A stretch of 64,000 nucleotides of DNA, taken from positions 1,426,001-1,490,000 of the forward strand of contig JAQJZZ010000018.1 of assembly GCA_030077755.1 (NCBI GenBank), in the 5' to 3' direction. A program made the position numbers and the translations under genes. The stretch's first letter is position 1; every line of letters begins with the position of its first letter. Positions 57,293-64,000 of this stretch are shown one piece after another. Below the pieces are notes generated by a model, which was given only the letters and a program-made list of their open reading frames with translations, made no database searches and was not told the origin of the DNA. This DNA comes from Filosporella fistucella. Taxonomy: Eukaryota > Ascomycota > Leotiomycetes > Helotiales.

Positions 57293-60025
57293 ATGCCGCC
57301 CAAAGCCAGGAAAGGATCACAAAAAGCTTCCACGTTGAAACCCCCCCCAACACCTCGACCAACACCTGTTGAAGGAGTTGGCAGTCAGATGCTTCCTGTT
57401 GTGCGATACACGGCAAAGCAACAGCCTCGCCCAAGACAGCAACTTGCATCAGAGGTAATAGTCACGCAGCAGCATAGCCTTGAGCTGATCAAAGTTGCCA
57501 TCACTGCAACAGTATGTGGGTCCAGCCATCATGCAAATTCAATAACTAATTCACTTATAGTTCAGTCACATTGTGAAGTTTCGGTAAAGCTAATGGCTCC
57601 TTCCCAGTATTATGAATCAAAGTGCTCACCTGGATCATTATAGTGGTGTATTCAAGTTTCACTTCGATATTCGTCGTTATGATCCAAATGACCCACGAGG
57701 TTGTTACGAGCCTTTCATTGATGGAAGCCTCGCAGACGCAGACTTCGAGAAGACTGCAGGCTTACAAAACTGGTTCATCCTTCCCCGTGGTCGGGACCCT
57801 AGGGCAGACAAGCTGCTTGATTCTCTCGTAAGTTGAAACCTGGGCTTACTTCGAGCTCATAATAACAACACGGAAGCTGGGTGCGCAAGACGCGCTGGAG
57901 AAGGGATTCTTGGCCAAGATACAACTGTCGTTTCATCACAATGACGATGAAGAAATCACCTCCAATAATTTAATTGAGGCGTACTCAATGGCCTTCGAGT
58001 ATCGAGGAGGGGAACCACTCCCGCAGATCAGTACAACAGTAGATGTCAGATCCTCCTCTTGTCCAAGTACGGTTGCCCTCGTACAGACATCTCCCGTTCT
58101 CTACGATTCCAAGATCGAAATCCGGAATCTGGTTGATGCTGTCGTTGATACTTTGCGTACTTGCAAATCCCCTCTTCCTGGTACGGCCTCAAAATTATTC
58201 CAATTTATCATCTCAGATGTGTCACTGATTTCTAATGGCTGCAGAAACGTATCGTATGAGTATTGCATTATCCTATAATATCCATGCTCCATGTGAGTAT
58301 CTAGCACCCACCTTCAAGCCAGGAAACAAGCACACGGACTCAATGATGGCATCAGAAATGCTAGAACCTGTCAAAGCGATTAATTCTGGTTTTCATGAGT
58401 AAGCTTCTACTTCGATTTTCAACACTCAGTACAGGCTAATTTTGTCCATAGTGTTGTATTTGCATTAGCAACTCCACCGTTGAAGCTTCCATCTATTCGA
58501 CCGGATTCAGGAAAAGAGAGCATCCTTTCCCAAGCAAGTCACCCTCAAGCTTCTCCTGTGGGAGTTTCAAGTAGCTTGGAAGCTCCACAAACTTATCAGC
58601 CACATGCAATCTTCAATACACAGGACAATCAAACCCAGCTCGAAGGTTTTGGCTCACTTTCAGGACTTGTATGTTTCTCGTGTTTGGCGTTCTTTTAGCA
58701 TATACTGATTATGTTTCAGCGTTCCATGGAGAGCTTGCAGTATGGTGCTTATGGCATCGCTCCTGCAAACGTGCCCCAATCATCTTCGGACCTCCAGCGT
58801 CACGTTCCACCCGTTGGCAGACCGAAGACCGAAGAACTCGTTAATTTACCACCTTACACTCAAAGCATTCTTAATTATGCGATGATGATAGCAGAAGACG
58901 GTCTGTCTTCACAATATGTAGATGATCTTGATGAGCCGGAAACGACACAGGAAGCGGCCTGTCAAGATGCTGTGAAATGCGAATGCAGAGTGCTCACGAT
59001 CGAGGATACCATGGTTTGTCAATATCGGCTCAAAATTGCACTCACTGACTCTTGCAGATGAAATGTGTGAAGTGCAAAGAGCTTCGGCATAGAGTCTGCT
59101 ACGGATTTACGAACAACGATCTTTATGACAGTGTCATATGTTACACTTGTTTCGGCATACTTCAGGGTGATAGAGAGCGGTTCGAGCACTTATCGTCCTT
59201 GTGTGTTATTCGAAGGACGCTCTGCTTTTTTCAGACCAAGAAGACTGTGGGCTTCCAAAGTATAGCCAAGCATCTCGGTGAGTTAATCACAACTGCAACC
59301 TATACGGCTGACTTATACTGCAAGGTCCTCAAAATGATGCGTCCCAGATCTTGAAGAACCTAGAGCACGAAGGCTTGATTAAGAGCCACACGAAAACTAT
59401 TAAAGGAAAGAAGGCTGTGGTGTCATATTCTATCCTTGGCAAGAATAGTCAGCGTTTACGGGAAGTCTCCCGTCCTCAATTCATGATCAGTGACCTCGTA
59501 AGTGACCCTAACCGCTATAATTTTCACTACCAGCTAAATCGAGCCCATTAGTTCCAGATCCCCGGGGAATTTGCTGTGGACAGTGGTCCACGGTCTCAGC
59601 GAGAAGGTGCAAACAACAACCATATGCAAGGACCGCGCGTGGCGTCTCAAACACATTCTCATCTGAAAGATTCCACATCGATACCAAAAAATCCCCAACA
59701 GCTTGTTCTCGGAGGGGGAGGACCTTCCGGTGGTGAAAATGGTGTCGTCGCTTGCGAAATGGGAGCTCAACAGGCATACAGCACACCCAGGAACTTCCGG
59801 CAGATTGCTGGAAATGCTCTTAATGATGACACCAGCACTCAATTCCCAAGTCCAGAACAGATGTCTGTCCGTTCTTCTGCCAGATCTGTGCATCGAAGCA
59901 GAAATATCACCTCAAGGACAGTGACACCTCTTTGTTCAAAGAAGCGTCAACTAGAGACTGCTGAAAGCGAAGACAGCCGCTCGAAGCGCATCAGGACCAA
60001 TCTTCGCAGTCCATTCTTATTTTAG
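57293..60025 (+). CDS. hop1: HORMA-domain meiotic chromosome protein with PHD finger (Hop1-like)
   Basis: Axis protein of meiotic chromosomes that promotes homologue pairing and crossover control. Ten exons: 57293-57511, 57561-57583, 57644-57827, 57877-58180, 58245-58398, 58452-58668, 58720-59013, 59058-59277, 59325-59497 and 59552-60025, giving 753 aa. Introns are 44-64 bp. The HORMA domain covers roughly residues 55-310, with SLELIKVAITAT, RADKLLDSLLGAQDALEKG, NNLIEAYSMAFEY and DVVFALATPP. A zinc-finger segment follows: CECRVLTIEDTMMKCVKCK, RHRVCYGF and VICYTCFG, the PHD-like finger found in fungal Hop1. Then comes a winged-helix-like region, ILKNLEHEGLIKSH. The C-terminus is Ser/Arg-rich with KKRQLETAESEDSRSKRIR, a possible nuclear signal. 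Exon 2 is only 23 nt. The intron at 59014 has a GTTTGT donor. Confidence 0.88.
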
Positions 60026-60124
60026 AAACATTGTTATTTTTCCTTTCCTTTGATATGCGCAGCTTTAAAGTACGCGGCAAGGCCTCATGAATGAATTCGT
60101 GGGAGGGCATTCATTTTACAGTAG

Positions 60125-60607
60125 CTATCGCTTGCTTTCAATTATTGTGGTGGTCATTCGGGGGGATATCTTGGCTTTGCAATTGGCTCTACAATCTTGT
60201 GGTTTCATGTTCAGTCTTTTGCCCAATGTGATGAGATTTCTCATTTGCATTTGAAGGTTCTGAACTTCTTTGTACGATATCCTCTGCACCAAGCAATTTT
60301 CTCGGGGTCCAAAATTTCAGTGATACATTACCCACAGGCAAATAGAATCGTCTTTCTGTTCGATTGGAAGCTTCTTGTACATGGTCTCCACTTTCAAGAT
60401 GTGCTTTTTCTCGCTCGGCCTCAATCCAACAGAAGAGCAATCAACTTCATTGACAAGTGGCATGCACGCCTTGACAATTGTCCTGGCCGTTGCACGATTA
60501 TCGTGAAGCTTGCGAATTTCCCTTAGTAGCTCGGGTTCTATACGTTCGTGACGCAGGAGTTAATTTGTGATACATTCAAACACCGATTCCGTGATCCCGA
60601 AAGCCAT
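60125..60607 (-). pseudogene. Possible small gene or relic with one in-frame stop
   Basis: A continuous minus-strand frame begins at an ATG (60607, MAFGITESVFECITN), meets a TAA at 60562-60560, then stays open for 80 codons (IEPELLREIRKLHDNRATAR, ACMPLVNEVDCSS, SEKKHILKVETMYKKLP). It continues across a stop-free exon after a convincing 48-bp intron (60331-60284, GTAATG...GTGCAG) to QRISYK-type sequence (YKEVQNLQMQMRNLITLGKR) and a TAG at 60125. Protein-like character and splice frame agreement suggest a real or former gene. The TAA may be removed by an intron I could not place confidently, or it may be a mutated codon. No family is recognised. The left end of the frame overlaps nothing else. 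Confidence 0.35.
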
Positions 60608-62930
60608 GTCAAGCTGGCTGACAGGCGCGAGTCACGGAAGGACTTTGGAAGGAGATCAGATGATGATGAGATTACGATTTCAATTCCGAGATGTGACTGT
60701 GGGGTTGTTGGCTCGTGAAGGTTTGCTCGTTGGCGAAGAGTTAATCTCCACGAAGTGAGATGGTTCAGCCTCAAAATCTGGTGTGCTAACGGACCCGACC
60801 TAGCATACGAATTGCTCCGATTTGAAAGAATCGGCATGAACCGAGTAAGAAAAGGCGATTTAACCAAGGGAGCGAAGAATTTGGTGTGTTCCCTAGCTCT
60901 GTGAAGGTTGGGCCAAGAGAAGTTTAGAAACTAAAAACTTACGGTGACATTTCGGGTTGGAATAATAGGAGCGATTTCAAAATTTAGCTGCAAAGAGTAC
61001 TAGATTGATATGGCTTGTGCTAATCAGTCGTAAGGAGATACATTTGCCGCTGCAGGTACTGCTAAAACTTAAAGCCCCTTTACAGTAGCTCAAGGGGTTA
61101 AAAAACGAAAGGTTCTTCCACGAAAGCTTCTTGTTGCGTCGGAAGCATGTTGTTGCTTTTCCTGGTGAGACTTCCCAGAATTAGAAAATTCCTCCCGATA
61201 TGTGCCAGACGGTCCGATCGATTTCAGATTTCTTTTGTTCCGCTTGAGCACATCCATTGTACTGCACCAACATGCTTGAACCATGAGTGGTGTGCATTAA
61301 GGAGGGAGACGTTGCTTTTCGGCAGACACAAATGCCTCGGAAAGGGCGGATGCGGCAACGAGTATCCTGCATCAGTGTATGGGACGAATACCTGGTTTGA
61401 TTTAAACTGACGAGGGTGTCAACGTGGTCGACATTGATGCAAATCATCGATTATCTACCCTTGGCTGGCAATTACAGTACTGTACCTGCCTGCCTTCCAA
61501 GACAAATGTGAGGCGATATCGCCAGTTTGCCAGATAACAGAAACTAGGTACAATCGAATGCACAGAATAAGTCGTGGCGTCAAGGTAGCTATGCAGCAGG
61601 AATCTGCACCCCCTCAGGATATATTCGTTAGATGTCAGTTGTCAAGCCGCAAGGTTTGTCCAAAGGATTGTTTATTGCGGGTTGGTTGGTTGGTCAAACA
61701 GTTTGGAGAGAGGATGATACACTGGGGATGGATCTGTTCCCGCCAAGTCGAGCTTCCGCCGGGAAGTCTCGAGTTCTGGTGTGTTAGTTTAACCTTACTC
61801 AAATGTTTGGAGTAGCTTCACTTCACCTCACCTCACTTGACTTGACTTAGCTTCACATCGCTTCATCTCACGCCACTTTATAGCACGACCTCCCCCGGAT
61901 TCAAGTTACGTCCGTAGAAACATCGTGTTCTTCACCCGCCTCCTCCAGCGCTTCTATTTCTCTCCAAAAACCGCAAACAAAGACCATGAGTACTGGAGAC
62001 AATAACTCGTGAGCACGCCCTCAGCTGCCTGTCTCCATCCTATCCCTGGCTGCGCTGTGGTTACGTGCAGGCAGACCCCCAGAATGGCAAACCCCAGCCG
62101 AGGCCAGGGGTTACTGAATCCCTGAGTCGCGCGGACTTGACCACTAAACTCCTCCAGGCATAGTAATACTCTTCTGTACTTAGGAGGTAACTCGATTCCT
62201 CCATCTTGAAGTTTTGGCGTCGCCGGGTGTGCTTCCTCTGGCTTCTGGCTCCTCCTGTCTCTGGTGGTCCATCTCGCCCATATCCAGCGAGCCAGCCCAT
62301 CATTCAGCCCATACTCTTCGCCATACGCATACGGACTACTACACTACAGTACGGAGGTAGAGTAGTAGCACGCACGCAGCACGCTTCACCAGCCCGTCCG
62401 CCAATATCGGCCGCGACCCACGACCGACTATTATTTGCGTCGTTCCTGGTGTGGTGGAGGTCCACCATCCAACTTGAGATTGCTTTTTAGCACGGTCGTT
62501 CTCCTTCAGGCCAGATGAAATATGCCCGAGCGTCCCTGTCAAATAATGGACAATAAGTCTCCTCCATCTGCTGCTTTATTCCATTCCTCGCATCGTTCTG
62601 TCTTGTGTCGTGTTCACCACGTTGTGAAAAGCAGTGTCCCCGTCGATCGCGGATGAAGCTCGACAACGGCGCTGCAGTTAAAACAACATCATCGACCACT
62701 TTCCCTCGACCCCGCCGCGGTCATTTTCTCGAAACCCTCCCCTCACCGAGCATTTCCCGTACCCGTACGATGTCTCATTGATCCAATTCAACTTCATTAA
62801 AATCAGAGATTGTGCCGGCCAGCCGATTCCCTCAGGAATTCGCTGTTGACTGGGAGAAGGGTGGTTTTGCACTTGGTGAAGAACTGTTGCTTGAACTCTC
62901 ACACAGAACATTCTGTACTATCAGGGAATC
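60608..62930. other. Gene-poor stretch with low-complexity patches
   Basis: About 2.3 kb with no supported gene. Further minus-strand pieces upstream of 60607 (about 60660-60790, for example EAEPSHFVEINSSP) are in the same frame as the doubtful gene at 60125-60607 but separated by stops, so they might be its 5' part. The right end is the promoter and probable 5' leader of the gene starting at 62931. Confidence 0.4.
61816..61872 (+). repeat. Degenerate CTTCA/CCTCA pentamer array
   Basis: About 57 bp of imperfect five-base repeats (CTTCA, CCTCA, CTTGA and variants) in tandem. Confidence 0.65.
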
Positions 62931-64000
62931 ATGGGCCGAACTTCAAAATTCTCATTCCCTATGCCGGGTCGGAAGAACACCCCAAGCAAAGAAAGCCTTG
63001 CATCGAAACCGCCAATTGGGAATTCAAGCGGCAACTTGTCGAAGGCGCAAAGGATATTGGGAACTGACAGCGACTTGAACATCGATTCACCTGTAAGAGA
63101 TGAGCACCCATGGAGGCATCCAGGTTCCAGATCAAGTGGCATGAGCATATCGATATCTGAGTCAACGCAATCGACAAACGAGGACAGCAACCATGACCCG
63201 GAACAGTGGGATGGCGAGTCTGGTATATTCCCGAAGTCCCCGCGACTTGGAGGGAAAGCATCTTCTACACTTCTTGGTGAACGGTTTGGAGAGACTGGTA
63301 CTATGACGGATTCAAGTGTGGGAGGACGATTACGAAGTGAAGGTTCATCCTCCACGTTGCGGTCATACTACGATCGACAAAAGTCGCCGTTGTCTATTTC
63401 GCAGCAAACGTCAGCATCTTCTGCTCGAGATCTCGCTTTGAGGAAGGGGTTCCCTCCAGTGGTCCAAAGAAGTCCACTTCTGCAGGTAGAATCTTCTATT
63501 GATCCCTTTGATGCACATTTCGCCGAGAAAAGTGTTCGCATCAAAGAGCATGGTTACTACTCGACCATTCCCCTAGAAAAAGCTTCGAGAAAGAAACCTG
63601 CCAGACTCGATTTCTCGAAGCTATTCCCACGTTCGCGAAAGCATGGAGACAAGACGTCAGATAGCGACTCATTAAATACCTCGCCCTCTTCAATCCTGAC
63701 GAGCGCGTCAAGGCAAAGCGATCGTGTGATACCAGAGCCCACACGTCGCAAGCTGAAGAAGGCACCTTCCAAGGAGTCCATCAAATCGCAAAAACACAGT
63801 TCTCATTCGGCTCATTCTCATGAACCACGACAACGGCAAACGAACGACACTTTGGGACAGATTTACGATCACTATGAACATCTTTCAGTCCATTCGCCTC
63901 ATATGGACCAGATACCGGAACAACGGGTTGCTGATTCCCCTCACAGTCGAATCCAGAAAGACAGCCACCACTCCAAATATGGACCAATCCAGAAGTCAGG
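62931..64000 (+). CDS. Serine-rich hypothetical protein, 5' part (runs off window)
   Basis: A frame of 356 codons opens at the ATG at 62931 and has no stop before the window ends, so it is partial at the 3' end. The start MGRTSKFSFPMPGRKNTPSK looks like the N-terminus of uncharacterised ascomycete proteins that I have seen as conserved, but I cannot name a family. The rest is low complexity: Ser, Arg, Lys and His-rich, with patches DDSxxx-type acidic/Ser motifs, the basic block ARLDFSKLFPRSRKHGDK and HSSHSAHSHEPRQRQ. I see no membrane segment. Probably a long disordered signalling, cell-polarity or cytoskeletal protein. The frame is clean, without introns so far, and its composition clearly differs from the flanking noncoding DNA. 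Confidence 0.8.
   Translation, partial: MGRTSKFSFPMPGRKNTPSKESLASKPPIGNSSGNLSKAQRILGTDSDLNIDSPVRDEHPWRHPGSRSSGMSISISESTQSTNEDSNHDPEQWDGESGIFPKSPRLGGKASSTLLGERFGETGTMTDSSVGGRLRSEGSSSTLRSYYDRQKSPLSISQQTSASSARDLALRKGFPPVVQRSPLLQVESSIDPFDAHFAEKSVRIKEHGYYSTIPLEKASRKKPARLDFSKLFPRSRKHGDKTSDSDSLNTSPSSILTSASRQSDRVIPEPTRRKLKKAPSKESIKSQKHSSHSAHSHEPRQRQTNDTLGQIYDHYEHLSVHSPHMDQIPEQRVADSPHSRIQKDSHHSKYGPIQKS

Noticed and set aside
60197..60526. 109-codon plus-strand frame
   Set aside because: Antisense of the more protein-like minus-strand pieces at 60125-60607; no motif of its own.
62070..62160. Possible tRNA gene on the minus strand (AGTGGTCAAG-like A box)
   Set aside because: No acceptor stem pairs, the would-be anticodon loop has wrong size and position 37, and there is no proper GGTTCRANTCC B box.

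Overview
This window looks like nuclear DNA of a filamentous ascomycete (Pezizomycotina). A leotiomycete such as the Sclerotiniaceae/Helotiales is my best guess, but that is inference from overall protein character. Support comes from many short introns (mostly 44-120 bp) with GTAAGT/GTATGT-type donors and CTAAC/CTGAC-type branch sites, a fungal Htf1/Pah1-type homeobox gene, a Zn2Cys6 regulator, a highly reducing polyketide synthase and a PHD-bearing Hop1 protein. Gene models were built by hand from splice signals and reading-frame continuity. Exon sums are multiples of three in every complete model.

Layout. (1) 299-2121: external NADH dehydrogenase on the minus strand. (2) About 3.6-22.2 kb: a probable secondary-metabolite cluster. 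It holds an MFS exporter, a carotenoid-cleavage-type dioxygenase, a 21-exon polyketide synthase (KS-AT-DH-psiER-KR-ACP) and an FSH1/LovG-like serine hydrolase, all on the minus strand, then an unrecognised gene or relic and a Zn2Cys6 transcription factor on the plus strand. (3) 23.4-31 kb: mostly housekeeping genes (PHS1-type 3-hydroxyacyl-CoA dehydratase, an Irc6/p34-like protein, Sm D3 and the Gep4 phosphatase), together with a small basic protein and a small secreted cysteine-rich protein. (4) 31-37.1 kb: a gene desert leading into the homeobox gene. (5) 40.3-47.4 kb: a Dnf3-type lipid flippase and, convergent to it, the Hsp90 co-chaperone Aha1. (6) 49.4-55.7 kb: a four-helix membrane protein, a GNAT acetyltransferase and a Cdc4-type F-box/WD40 protein. 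(7) 57.3-60 kb: a Hop1-like HORMA/PHD meiotic protein, with a doubtful gene or relic behind it on the minus strand. (8) 62931-64000: the start of a serine-rich protein that runs off the window.

The most interesting part is the cluster. The synthase has intact KS, AT, KR and ACP signatures, but the cofactor loop of its enoyl reductase is ruined and it has no C-methyltransferase, so an unsaturated (polyene-like) chain is the expected product. A four-histidine carotenoid-oxygenase enzyme, which normally cleaves conjugated double bonds oxidatively, lies directly downstream. An FSH hydrolase could release the chain and the MFS protein could export the product. A perfect palindrome, TACGGCCGTA, occurs three times, only upstream of the exporter and the dioxygenase, and is a candidate site for the local Zn2Cys6 regulator.
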